DNA from: Suillus spraguei
Taxonomy: Eukaryota > Basidiomycota > Agaricomycetes > Boletales > Suillaceae
Direction of reading: 5' to 3'
DNA: 64,000 nucleotides
Assembly: GCA_016800925.1 (NCBI GenBank)
Contig: JABCPU010000020.1
Span: 1 to 64,000 of the forward strand
In this document: positions 35,359 to 46,657 of the stretch, piece after piece
How the letters are laid out: each line of letters opens with the position of its first letter
Position numbering within the stretch: the stretch's first letter is position 1
The notes under the pieces: generated by a model
Told to the model about the DNA's origin: nothing
The model's database searches: none
What the model saw: only the letters and a program-made list of their open reading frames with translations
Made by a program: the position numbers and the translations under genes

Positions 35359-37212
35359 ATGCCTACAAATCCACTCTTGCCAAAATCTATAGCAGGCGTT
35401 TCTAGGGAGCCAGAACCGAAAATACGTGGTGCAAACAGGTCCACAAAGGTCGCCGGCAAACTCAAGGTCCTGCCGGACCAACCAACATCATCTACCCAGG
35501 GCAAACTTTTGCTGCGTCCAGATACTGAGGAAAGTCTAGGTACAACAGGAGATACGGATGATGGGGATGACGAGGACGAGGACGCGTCAGACGATGACGA
35601 AGACGAGGACGTCGAAGTGCGGCTACGTCAAATCTCCCAGATTCCACAGGGAACGGCACGAAGAGATGCACTGAGGCTGACAAAGAAAAAGGCGAAGTCA
35701 TTACCTCGCGTAACGGCATATGCGACGGCAAGGTAACTCTTTGTTAGCTCCTGGATTGACTATGTAACTAACTCGATTTAGTTCCTATCGTCTGCATGAA
35801 CTTTCGAAGTTTTTCAATGCCCGGAGGGCATCCTATCTTGCAGACCCCAAGATTATCGACGAAGTTTTGTATACTCCCTATGCGTATGAACCCCAAGTCA
35901 ACCATGATGCAAATGCGAAATCCCTACCGGCGAGTGGGGATTTGTTAGGAATCCCAGAACTAAACCCCCCGATCTCTGAAGCTGAAGACAATGGACTCCC
36001 CCCTCACCGTAAGAAGATTAGCAAATTTCACACTGTTCCAACCGAGGCCGAGATTTTCATTTTCGCCTATGGAACAGTCGTCATATGGGGAATGAGTGAA
36101 GCCCAAGAGAAGCGTTTCTTGTCTTCTATGTAAGTATTTTCTTCCGTTACAATCAGACTTGACGAATTGCTCGTAGCAAGCGTTTTGAAGTTGAAAGATT
36201 GGGTAGGTGAGAGCATTTGCATTCCCTGCGGAACTCTGAATCGTTGGCAGCACCGGACGACGTTGAAATGGAGGATTTGAACTATTACTATGCTAACTAC
36301 AGTCGGTATGTTCAGTGCCTTTCAGAAATCGCTGATTTTTACCCATGACACAGTATATACAATGATGTCATCACCTTGCGCAAAGGATCTAGTTACATGT
36401 GAGCCGAGTATAAAAGGGATCTTTAGGATACTTAAGCACATTCAGGACAAAGCTCTCTTTATCACACGCACTGTCTCAGTCTGTCAAGATATCTTTGGTA
36501 CGCGCTCCATTCTGTGACGTAATCTTTTCCTGACAGTTGCTCAGTTCGAGGAGCTTATCTCGAATACCATCGAAGACACGAAAGATATACCCGAAACATT
36601 GGCAGAGACGGGGAAGATCGGCATGTCCCATAAAGGTTCGGTCAGGAAGAGGCCGCATTGGAAACCATCTCACATATACTTTCCAGAAATCATGCGCAAA
36701 ACCGGGGAGTTGTTCATATTACGGACTAACATTAACTCTGTAGGCTCTGTCTTGGACTCTCCGGTAAGATCATATTTGTCTGGAGTATATTGAATTCACC
36801 CTGCCCCTGTTCTAGGAAGTATTCTGGGTAAGCTAGGTTATCCACGTCAGGTGTCGGCATTTTAGACATCTTTTCAGAGCTTTCCCGATCTCCAACCGTT
36901 GTATGATGCCGCGCGAAGTTATCTGGAGATCCCTCAGCGAATCAATCTCCTAAATACACGCGTCGAGGCTAGTTTGGTTTGTCTGGCATGCTCTCATTTG
37001 CTGACTTCATGGATAGGTTCTTCAAGATATGCTCCAACTTCTCAAAGAGTCTGTATCAAGTAGGCATGCAGAACGACTTGAGCAGATTGTCGTTGCTCTT
37101 ATTGGGATTGAAATCGGTAATTTCATCTTTTTTGTTTGTTTGTTCAATGAGCTCATGTTCGTGCGATGTAGTACTTGGCATTATCACCATTCTCGTAGAT
37201 CTCATGGCTTGA
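35359..37212 (+). CDS. RMND1/Rmd1-like DUF155 protein (439 aa)
   Basis: Twelve exons: 35359-35732, 35782-36129, 36177-36202, 36251-36305, 36354-36398, 36446-36497, 36545-36635, 36687-36763, 36816-36827, 36878-36976, 37017-37116, 37172-37212, totalling 440 codons with all phases matching. The N-terminal 90 residues are acidic and low-complexity (Asp/Glu run at about 70-85). The DUF155 core follows: RVTAYATASSYRLHEL, EIFIFAYGTVVIWGM, ERLAPDDVEMEDLNYYY, RIYNDVITLR, SHALSQSVKISLFEELI and GSVLDSPEVFW. A C-terminal membrane anchor ends ILVDLMA. Yeast members (Rmd1, Rmd8) were found in sporulation screens, and human RMND1 acts in mitochondrial translation. Which subgroup this belongs to I cannot tell. 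A 12-nt exon (36816-36827) encodes only EVFW. Confidence 0.92.
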
Positions 37213-38272
37213 TTTCTTGCATTTGATCCATATACCTCGCATGCTAAACTACGGCGCAACCTGTATTCTGCATTTATAGAAGGCAAATTTGTCCTTGGCT
37301 AAATCTCAAGTCATTTTCCACGGTGACATTGGCGACCGTCCATATTCGCATATCTTAGAGTAAATAACATTGCATTCATCGGCACCGGCGGCATGGTCAA
37401 TCACTACACTGCTGGCGAGTTCCGGCGGAAAATATCAACACCGCCCGAAATCAAGTCGAAACGGACCCCGAAAGCGAGAGACTAGTATAACTTGCGCAAA
37501 AAAGTGGAATGAACCTTCGTGGAGTCACTCAGCGTCTCTTACGAAAACCTTTCCTGACTTTGTTATGAAACAAAAAAATGTTTATCCTGCCTATATAAAT
37601 GCCCTCAAATAGAGGAATATTGCGTACCAGGCATGGGAGTGTCCGGGTACCAGTCTGGACTTCTTACAATCCTGGAGGCGATCAGAAAAAGTTTAGCAAG
37701 TTAGTCGCCTTCTAGATGAAGGTCTTGCGCAAACTTGGATAGGATTGGATGATAGCTAATCAGTGCTAACTTTTAAGAGGATAAATTCATCATCGGGCTG
37801 GACTCACATAGCCGACACGTGCCTTCATAAAGAACCTGGTTTCTAACTTCCAAAATTTAAGATGCCGATGATACGGACGAGTACGCAAGCATATTAATGT
37901 CCTACACGGCCGCCCAAGCAGACTCGGAGTATCACGGTGATCAGCAATTGACGCAAAATATCTGAGAAACTCAATAACAACCTTCTCTCAGGAACTTGAA
38001 CGCTATAACCTTTCAAACGAGTCGTGGTGTATTAAAGCATTGAGATTTGCCCGCTGTTTCTGGTCACTGGTGTTCATACACTCTCGCCTCCCGTGCCATC
38101 ATTACAGGACCTGCCTTATTAAGTACTTATCAGGCACCACTTTATGTAAATGCGGTCCTGGGCCCAGGGAGGGGAGGTTTCGAGCTCCACTGCTACTCCA
38201 ATGACCACTCGCCTTGCTGTTGTCCTGCGCGCTCTATGCTCCAGTTCAATTATTTAAACATCTGATTATCAT
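37213..38272. other. intergenic; one possible gene fragment
   Basis: Apart from the dehydrogenase-like fragment near 37366-37485, nothing supports a gene in this 1.06-kb stretch upstream of the PTEN-like gene. Confidence 0.5.
37366..37485 (+). pseudogene. possible fragment of a Gfo/Idh/MocA-type dehydrogenase N-terminus
   Basis: The frame reads NIAFIGTGGMVNHYTAG and ends at a stop at 37483-37485. IAFIGTGG looks like the NAD(P)-binding Rossmann start of Gfo/Idh/MocA oxidoreductases. No continuation is found downstream, so it would be a short relic. The motif is brief and chance is possible. Confidence 0.25.
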
Positions 38273-40274
38273 ATGGCCGAATTTTTACGGCGTCTTGTTT
38301 CGGGTGGCAAAGCTAGGTTCAAGGATCCCAATCTTGACCTTGAACTAGGTATGCTATACCAATTGATTATCGACCTCCCCGTGACACACCATCATATTTT
38401 TCTAGATCTTGCGTATGTAACTGATCAACTCATTGTTATGGGCTATCCTGCTGCTGGCATCGAAGGTCTCTACCGAAATCGCCGCGAGGATGCTCAGCGT
38501 TTTCTTACTTCTCGGCATGGTAGTGACTTCTGGGTGTTCAACTTCTGCCCAGTCAAGGAGAACTTTTATAATAAGAGTGTTTTTGGAGGACGAGTGAGTC
38601 GCTACCCCTTTCCAGATCATCAGTAAGGAACTGCCATACATTAATGTTTGCAATCGCTAAACACTAAGTCCAGTACGCCTCCCCTTGCCATTCTCCCGTT
38701 GGTTTCGAGAGAGATACATGCTTGGGTAACAGTTTCAAAAGACCGAGTCGCTGTTTTACACTGCAAAGGTGTAGCTTGCCCTTTATCTGCTTTGCACACC
38801 CACTAACTCCAGTCTCATGCAGCTGGAAGGGCAGGTCGGGCACGTTAGTCTGTGCTTATCTTCTCTCGCTCGACACATTTTCGCCTCCTTCTGCGGGAAA
38901 CGGTTACCTTGAAAGGGACTGGGTAACCATACGCGTTGATGGTTGCATGCAAGTAATGCCCGATGATGCTGTCCTTGAAGAACTAGGCGAAGCAGCCGTC
39001 TCCTCTGCATCATCAATTGTGGAAGAAATATTCCCGGAGTCCCGAGATGAAAGTCAAAATATTCCCTTCAAACCTTCTGCGCCCACGTTACAACAGGTGT
39101 TAGACCTGCACACCTCACGTCGCATGAAAGTGTCGTCCATTTCAACAAACACACCTACGAAGCCAAGAGCAGGTGTTAGCATTCCTAGTCAGCGGCGCTG
39201 GCTTTTGTACTGGTCGCAACTTCTTGCTGGCCGGGGTCCACCTGGCATGTGGGGACTGTTGAGCGTGAAATCGGGCTTACACAATGGCTCCAACTCGTCA
39301 TCGATTCTCCCGAAGAAAGTGCGCATCACCGAAATTTCACTTCGACTGCGTGAGCTCTCTGGAATCAAAGCAGGTCTCGTTCGTGCAGCCAGTTTGGTAA
39401 TGGATCGCGGCAAGGACAGACGTGGCCTCGTTAGTCTTGGCAATAACCGTGTATGGGCGTCGCTAGCACGTTATGAAGACGACTTAGTCGACGCTCTGGA
39501 GCGTTGGGAGCAAAGTACTCGGGATACCACTAACTTGGGAAGGCGAAAACTCGAGTCGTCCGAATCAGTCAGTGGTATCTTTGCCAACGACAAATGGGAC
39601 AAAGAAAAGATGGTACGGACTTTCGCTCGGATGGGGGATGATGGAAAGCCACCTTCTGAAATGAGTAGCGCAGACGAGGTTCGTTAACTTTATGACAGCC
39701 TAGTCGTATTGCCCAGAGAACTCACAAATGACAGAGCATCAAGGTTTATAGCTATGTTCTCGGTCCGCTGACTGAGGAGCCTTGGGTGGAAATTCCTAAA
39801 GCACCGCTTCGACAGGAGGACATCCACAGCTCAGAGGCTTCAACCAAATCGGAGATGACTTCTATTTGTTCCATATCCCAGCCAGCGACAAATACCAGGA
39901 TCAGTCGCAGTGGAATAGTAGTTGATGCTGACAGAGAGCTGCGGGTTAAGCTCTACATGGGACAGGTATGTGGTTAATGATTTCCAAATGACATTCCTCA
40001 CATCAAGCTTTGGCAGGTATTCATGACTTGGCTATGGTTCATCCCAGCATTTCATATCGCTCCTGAGACGCCATCCTCATCGTTCATACTGCTTCGAGAT
40101 GACCTCGATTTCCCGATTGGCATAGGCAAGGATATTGTGGATGTGGAGTTGAAAATGGAATGGTGCCAAGATGAAGTCAATAACACACAAGTGAAAACTT
40201 CCCAAGCGGACCCACCTTCGTCAGGGGTGGAGACTGTCGTGACCAACCTTACTGGTGGCGTCAGAGTTGGCTAA
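38273..40274 (+). CDS. PTEN: PTEN-like phosphoinositide 3-phosphatase, frameshift in catalytic loop
   Basis: Six exons: 38273-38348, 38406-38622, 38674-38768, 38823-39678, 39735-39965, 40017-40274. PTEN converts PtdIns(3,4,5)P3 to PtdIns(4,5)P2. Matches include the N-terminal AEFLRRLVSGGKARF, DLAYVTDQLIVMGYPA, VSRYPFPDHH and TLVCAYLLSL. They continue with VLDLHTSRRMK, a C2-type region with ELRVKLYMGQVFMTWLWF, and FIPAFHIAPETP-like C-terminal strands. The catalytic loop should read HCKAGKGRSG. The exon junction gives HCK then G|CT GGA AGG, so one A is missing from a GGAAAGGG run at 38825-38831. Exons sum to 1733 nt, one short of 578 codons. The rest is well preserved, which suggests a recent lesion or a sequence error. 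Confidence 0.85.
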
Positions 40275-40837
40275 GCTGTCGAAGAATGAGGATAGCGACG
40301 AATCGTACCACGACACTTTAGACGTCATATGGTGGCGGCCACCTTGCTCTCGGTAGATCTGGGTTCTCTTGCCTAGATTAAGTTGTTGTTTTAATTACCG
40401 CCTTCTCATCAAGTTGACAATTTCGTTTGTCGCATATTAACTACTATTCTCGCACCATGACTGTCACCGTACGATGGCGGACGGTGTAATAGAGGACAAT
40501 GTAGGCTAATGTTATGTTTTATTTATCGCGTACTCTTTATTCGATTTTCCTTCACCATGATCAGTTGTCCTGTCATGCGGAAAGATGGCATGCGCAGCTT
40601 TTTATTTAACCAGATTGTAACCTTGTGAGTTTCGCCAGATGCTAATGCCCTCACACCACGCTGAAGCGGACCCGGACCTTGACAGTGAGAAAACATGAGA
40701 CCTAAAAGCGAATTGTTTCCGGACTATTTACAACTGCTACGCATGAGTCTGGGGGTCATGCATCTTATATCAGTATCGTGGCAGTGAACCGTCAAGAGTT
40801 AGCCTGGGTCCAATATTGTCTGTTGAAACTGGCCTCC
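40275..40837. other. intergenic, 5' end of the next gene possibly inside
   Basis: No independent gene. The reading frame of the first exon of the seven-helix gene stays open upstream of 40838, back to a stop near 40700. An additional 5' exon or a different start could therefore lie here. Confidence 0.4.
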
Positions 40838-42509
40838 ATGCTGCCATTCGCATTGAAGGTTGTATGGTTTGCACTGTCGCTCTCTGGTAAGCAGATTCGG
40901 ACATCGATAACTTCCCGGATTGACGCCAAAGCGGTACAGGTATATTTGCATCCTGGATAGTCCTAACAGCGTTTGCTCGCGCAATTGGAAGCTACTGGGG
41001 TCCAATGTTGTACTGCGTCTTTGCGACGATTCTCCAGGGAATTTTTTGTCTGGGTGCGTCTTTGTGGTCGTATTGAACAGGTTAGCTTTGCTGACTCCTT
41101 GAAGGCATGGTATATGACATGAATCCGTTTGATATGCCACCGGCATTTTGCAAAGGCAAGCCTTTATAATGTGCGATGTTGTCCTGTTGCCCTGATATTC
41201 ATATCTTGAACAGCCCAGACGTTCATCATATACTACTCCTCCCAATCCGTGACGGGAGTGTGTGCCGCATTCACGATGGCGACGACAAGCGCTGTGGTGT
41301 GGCCGTCCTCTGTGGTAATGACTGCTTCGTCGTGCGTGGTTTGATCAATTGCCACACCAATTTACTTTTTGAGTACTCATACGTGAGTAGGACACTGGCA
41401 TGGCGAAACCGATATCTCTTTCCCATTGTCGTGTTTCCGCTCGCTGCACTCGCCATCGCCGTTCCCGTCCTACTATCCCTTCACGCAATCCAACCCACAG
41501 ATGATCTTCACTGCGACGCTAGTCATCCTATATGGTGCGTCATTTGCATTACCAGCGTCATGACGAAGCTCACATAAGCAGGGGACGATTCTTAGGCTAC
41601 GCGGGCCTATCCATGATCCCCACAGTTCCATGTTTCCTACTGTCTGCAATAGCAGCCCACCGTGTATTTAAAATGCACACGGTGCATCGAGAGCTTTTCA
41701 AGTTCACAGCCTCACATTTACATTCCATGCCGGCTAAAAGGGAGGTCAGTATCATTGAACCCTCAAAAAACCCGTCTTTTCCTTTTCCGCCTATACCCGA
41801 CTCGGACGTGGGTTCCAAGTCCGCGGAATTTGGGAACCAACTAATGGACAGAGACATCGCGGTGATGCCAAGAAATGATATTTCTGACGACATGGATGAT
41901 ACCGCGGCTATGTCAAACGAGATCTATTCCCCGCGGGCTGAAATTCTTCCCTCCCTATCCTCACTGTCCGCACCGAAGCGCTCTTCGGACGCGTTGGAAC
42001 GGGATGAATCTGAGATATGCGACGAACGGGTGAGTATCGTGCCCATTGAAGAATGCACAACTACTCTTCAGATATCGAGTGAGTCATTCTAGTAGTTCCT
42101 GGAGTACGTATTGATTTTTTTCCCTCAAGGCCATCATGGTTATGAGCAGCCTAGACGGAGCCTTGCACCTGCAATATGGAGGCTCATTCTCTTCCAGATG
42201 TACGTATAGGCCGGTGTCCTCGGAAAGGTGCTAATGTGAACCCTTAGGGCGTTTTTTATCATCCAATTTCTGGCCGCGCTTTCGACTATCATTGATGTAG
42301 CAAGACATCGTCAACACCCAACGCCTTTTGGGACGCAGCATGTAGCGTTAGTATTGGTGGGATGGGGACCGTCGATAGTGTTTGGTTCGTTCCCGCCTAC
42401 TCCTACTCCCATGAAAACAGCCTGGCTCACTATTTCTTCAGGCCACCTTCCAGCAGTCCGGCGTAGATTGCTGTTCTGGCGACGTCCAGACTCGAGTTCA
42501 AAATGTTAG
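40838..42509 (+). CDS. seven-transmembrane receptor-like protein (about 405 aa, 5' end uncertain)
   Basis: Nine exons: 40838-40886, 40970-41053, 41105-41155, 41214-41314, 41374-41534, 41582-42078, 42130-42199, 42248-42384, 42442-42509, all phases matching. Seven hydrophobic segments are visible: LPFALKVVWFALSLS, MLYCVFATILQGIFCL, TGVCAAFTMATTSAVVWP, FPIVVFPLAALAIAVPVLL, FLGYAGLSMIPTVPCFLLSAI, LFQMAFFIIQFLAAL and VALVLVGWGPSIVFG. A long, Ser/Asp-rich loop of about 170 residues lies between helices 5 and 6, as in many fungal GPCRs. Ligand and family are unknown; the fold is inferred. The start at 40838 is the only in-frame ATG before helix 1. Intron 41156-41213 uses a GC donor. It follows the PTEN-like gene on the same strand. 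Confidence 0.65.
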
Positions 42510-43636
42510 TGCCACCTATTCGCTGCAATGTATATTATGTGCCAACTGCATGCGAAGCTAAATGATGATAGTACGCTCTTCATTAATCAGTGTGGTTTTT
42601 TGCACAGCCTGATGTTGAGTTTAAAATGTAAATTTGACGCAGCACACGTGGTTTTGCGGTTCATCCAAAATGATCGCTCTTCAAGGCACGCATCGATGCT
42701 CTTGGAGTTTGACACGGAGCCATTTCTTCCCCGTGATACGATTCCAGTTGATTGGTCATGCGTTTGGTGCGGTTCATTCTCAGCAGGCCAGTTTAATGTG
42801 CCTGCATACATGCCGCTCAGCCACAAACTCCAACGATCCCTCCTGAAGGCGGCGGTCATGCAGATATCACTGGAAGTATGTCAGTAGCTCTGCAGTCAAG
42901 CAAGAGCGCAAACATTTACATTTACGATTATATATTTCTACTCAAGTGCGAGGGCGACCATTAGCGCTCTATATGGATGAGATGCAATGGGACCACCAGA
43001 TAATTTATTATGGTGCATTATGGTGAACGTGGCGAGCTGGATTAGCGTAGAATTGATAAAAAATACCCAGCAGGACTGCACGCAGGTGACCTAAGTGGTG
43101 TATTGAAACTTGATATTCCCTTGCGGAGCAAGGTCTATCTCGAATCTCGATAAAGTGAAATCTGCCACAACTGAAACATGCACATGATTTTATGTAGGCC
43201 TGATAACAAAAGAATCTTCCCGAAGGTGATCGCCGAAAAAGAAAAGATGGATCAGAAAGAAAATCTGGCTACTTACTTAGTACAACGACGGACAAGTGAG
43301 AAGATCTTAAGATTGATCAATGTACACCATCTGAGCAGCGCCCAGATCGCGCGGCAAGGGTAAGCCCACTCCACATTATGTCACCTCGGCTCAGTCCTTT
43401 AGGGTGTGGACGTTTATAGTTTGAAGGATCCCTGCAGTATAAATATGAATAAACAAAGGCGCACTATACCAAAGACTGCTCGCGACAGAGCCCGCAACGG
43501 TCGCTTTCTGTAATCACCATGCATTTTGTGCATTTATTCGGTGTTGCTGATTCTCTATTCAACCATATGAAAATTACTCACGTACTGACTATGACCACCA
43601 GAAAGTAGAGTAACATCCGTTTCTAAATATTGAGAC
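42510..43636. other. intergenic, no supported gene
   Basis: A 119-codon plus-strand frame (42528-42887) follows the 7TM stop. It could not be joined to the 7TM gene in phase and has no family motif. Nothing else is seen until the repeat at 43637. Confidence 0.5.
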
Positions 43637-44188
43637 CTATCGAACCTCGCATTCACAGCTAAGCTCAGCGTCGCACCCATTCACATAGACGGGTTGAAAG
43701 ATCCGTCGAGAATTGTGCCAACCGTGGACGGTAGGAACGCGCGTCCAACTCTATAGTCACCCCTGATGACTGGTGACAGTTCAGGGCGCATCGCAATCAC
43801 CCGCGGCACGGTCGAATCAAAACTCACATCATCGACACAAAATTATAACAGTAAGGATATCAGAGAAAGATCCGAGGACTTTATGAGCAGACACATAAGT
43901 TGATGTGACCATGAGAAGAAAATACCACCAATATGTTTAGGGCCGGCGTTTCTCTTCTTCTAGTACTGTCGTAGCGGGACCACCTGCACCAACAAGTACC
44001 AGGCCTTTTCACGGCCCAATCCATTTGGCATGTTTCACACCGTGACCGCATTAGAAACTTCTCGTGGCAGAACGAAGCGGCTTTTATTGCAAGTACTGTC
44101 CGTGCATATCTGACGATATATTTCGGTCAAAGACTCCCGGAATGCAGACAGCACTGCGAGTACCATCGGCAATGGAGTTATTTAGTAT
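43637..44188. repeat. left copy of a direct repeat flanking the beta-lactamase-like gene
   Basis: About 550 bp aligned by eye with 46658-47546 in the same orientation. Shared blocks include CCTATCGAACCTCGC, GATCCGTCGAGAATTGTGCC, CGGTAGGAACGCGCGT, GTAGCGGGACCAC and GTACCAGGCCTTTTCACGGC. The right half runs into the 3' end of the hydrolase gene. Confidence 0.85.
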
Positions 44189-46247
44189 CATCCACACTAT
44201 ATGAATGAGATTGTCTATATGAACTACATCGAACCAAACCTCAGCACGGTCTTTCACAGTCGTATGCGTTCGTTCCCTCTCCGTGAGTTCATCCAGCAGC
44301 CCGAACCAACCAAATCCAACAACTTTTCCATCTTTCACAACGAACTCTACCACAACTTCGCTCATCGGTGTCTCGAAGGGCGTACGGTTGTGCCCATGTC
44401 CTTCCGGGAACAACGAAGTGTACTCAAACGTGAACGTATTTCCGGACAGATGCACGCCTCGAATATGAGATATCCATATGCGAGGCCATGCTGCGAACAG
44501 CTGAGCTGACTGGGGAGCACTTGACTTCCCTCCGTCCACCGTAGTAAAGTTGGAGATCACATCTTGACAGTACGAGGAGCTTCCGAAAGGAGTACAAAAG
44601 GTGATGGCGCCGTACCCAGCATTGGTATACGTGCCCGAGAACTCTTCGAGCGCGACAACTTCCAAACTAACGACGTTTTCGTGTAGAGGCGTGATTGGTT
44701 TCTTCTCGGACGTACTGGGCTTACTGAACCGGTGATAGGCGAGCAAATGGAAAGGATTTGGAATGAAAATAAAGAACATCAGCGGCAATGGTTTTGACCG
44801 CAGGTCCAGAGCTGCATCGATTATACGCTTGAAGATATTCATCACAGGTGCTTCTTTATCGCGGCCATTAGCAAAAACGACGACTCCAATATTGTCATTT
44901 GGAAGGAATGAGACTCGCGTAGAGAATCCAGGAATCGACCCTGTGTGAGATACGATCTAATGCTCTGGCCTCAGTCATCATGCACAATCACGAATGAACA
45001 TTTGTTACATCGTGCCCCAGGTACGAGTTTCAGGACCAGCCCATCCCATACCCCTGAATCGAGAACTCAGGATCAGCTGAAGCGCCGATGGATATGGAGT
45101 ATGCCTGCGATGCGTTTCCATACACAGACAACGGTATGACCGTGACGTTATCATGCATACCCTTGTTAAGCCACAATCCAACCCATTTCGACTGGATGAC
45201 AACAAATTGGTAAATAGAACAAAGGTAAAAAGCACATACCATGTCTACGGCACTCGAAATCACACCGCCTGGCCCGGCCATCAGCGGTATCATCTCTTCT
45301 GTGAAACACTCAGGTAAGAGTCTGCCATCACTGGTCCATCCCTGAGTGAATCTGCCAGTCGTCCCAGCCTTCGCTGGTGAGAACGTAGAAGAGGACATTC
45401 CAAGTGGCGTGAAAATTCGATCCTCTACGAAAGATGTGTATGTTTGTGCGGAGTAAGTTTCAATGATGTGTGTGACTGCCGTGAACATCTGTTCGTAAGT
45501 TATAAAGATGTATTCGGCGCATTTTCCAAGCCCTCGTTACCTTGTTGTTGTACGACCAATGTTGTCGTAGTTCAAAAGCTGGCCGTAGATAGCGCATCCG
45601 CAGTATATCGTCTTTTGGGCTGTCATGTGGTCCATACGAGAGGTCATGGCTAGCTCACGTTCGATATAATCTTGTGCTGGAGCGAAGAATTTGAGTCAAG
45701 CTTACCCAGCAAGGCCAGACACATGAGAGAGGAGGTCCTTCATATTTGCTTTCTTGGACGCCCATTCATCCATCAATTGCCACTCTCCTGGAAGGATATC
45801 TTGCACTAAGGTGTGCCAATTGAATTCCGACAGAGCGGGAGGAAGCGGCGTGACATTTCTTACATTGTCGTAGTCATCCATCAAGATTCCAAGAGCACTT
45901 GCGCAGAAAGCCTTGGACACAGAAGCCATGTGGAATAATGTCTAGAGATTGCACTGGCTTCAGAGTTCATATAAGCAGAGAGACTTGAGCAGTTCGCACG
46001 TCTTGTCCCCATCTTCTGTCATGTTTCCCCATGAATGAAATTCCGGTTCGCCGTACCTCGGGACAACTGCGACGGACAGTCCAGTAATGTTCCAAGTATC
46101 GAGGGTCTCTTGGATGGAGCTAGAGAGCTCCGAGGTGACAACTTGACCATTTTTTACCCCGACGGAATCAGCCAAGAACGATAGCTGGTAAAGATGGGTA
46201 AATGGCTGGCTCAAGAAGCCTAATGCTATACTCAACAGTTTAGCCAT
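44084..46247 (-). pseudogene. beta-lactamase-like serine hydrolase, with stop codon and frameshift
   Basis: Six exons: 46247-46000, 45941-45706, 45649-45541, 45488-45240, 45191-45009, 44956-44084. The family (PF00144) contains class C beta-lactamases, LACTB and fungal esterases and peptidases. A signal-like N-terminus is followed by LSVAVV, the SxxK nucleophile motif SVSK in FHMASVSKAF, a WSYNNK (Y-x-N) motif, PLGMSSSTF, GPGGVISSAVDM and the HTGSIPGF block. A long beta-strand-rich C-terminus follows. Two lesions are seen. Joining exons 1 and 2 leaves the frame one base short. In exon 5 the codon after GMGWS is TGA (45032-45030), where Arg would be expected before NSYLGHD. Otherwise every domain is present, about 632 codons. 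It may be a recent pseudogene. Confidence 0.8.
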
Positions 46248-46657
46248 GAGAAAGGGGTTACTCGGTGACCTCTTCAGTGCGAGATCTTGTTAGAGCCTGA
46301 CATGGGTTGACCCGGGGGTGCTACCCACAGGTAAATTGAGAAATGGGGTCATGCACGTACCTGTCCCGGGTCAAGTGATGCGGGTGCGGGTCTACCCGTG
46401 GGTACATGATTTATCCACCCATTACCGTATAGCAATAATGAATTGAGTACTATAGTAAGATCCATCCTGATGAACAAGCTAAAAAATATCCACTGCTGTA
46501 CATCTGCTGGTGGATGACTCAGTGACTGCCAGTAAGTCAGTAGCTTGATTCGGAGGGCACCGACTTTTGGTGCGTATATTTCCAGCCAGCAGTTGAGTTG
46601 CAGTCCGTCTTATGCTCGAACCAGACTAATAACCGTGAGCAGTTTAAAGGCCGAATA
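46248..46657. promoter_or_regulatory. upstream region of the hydrolase gene with large hairpin
   Basis: TTGACCCGGG (46307-46316) and ACAGGTA (46328-46334) pair with TACCTGT (46358-46364) and CCCGGGTCAA (46365-46374), giving a 17-bp stem. The left arm carries the self-complementary extra piece GGGTGCTACCC. It lies 60 bp upstream of the start codon at 46247. A regulatory role is only inferred. Confidence 0.5.

Noticed and set aside
42528..42887. 119-codon plus-strand open frame after the 7TM gene
   Set aside because: It could not be joined to the 7TM gene in phase (the best splice leads to an immediate stop), and it shows no recognisable domain.
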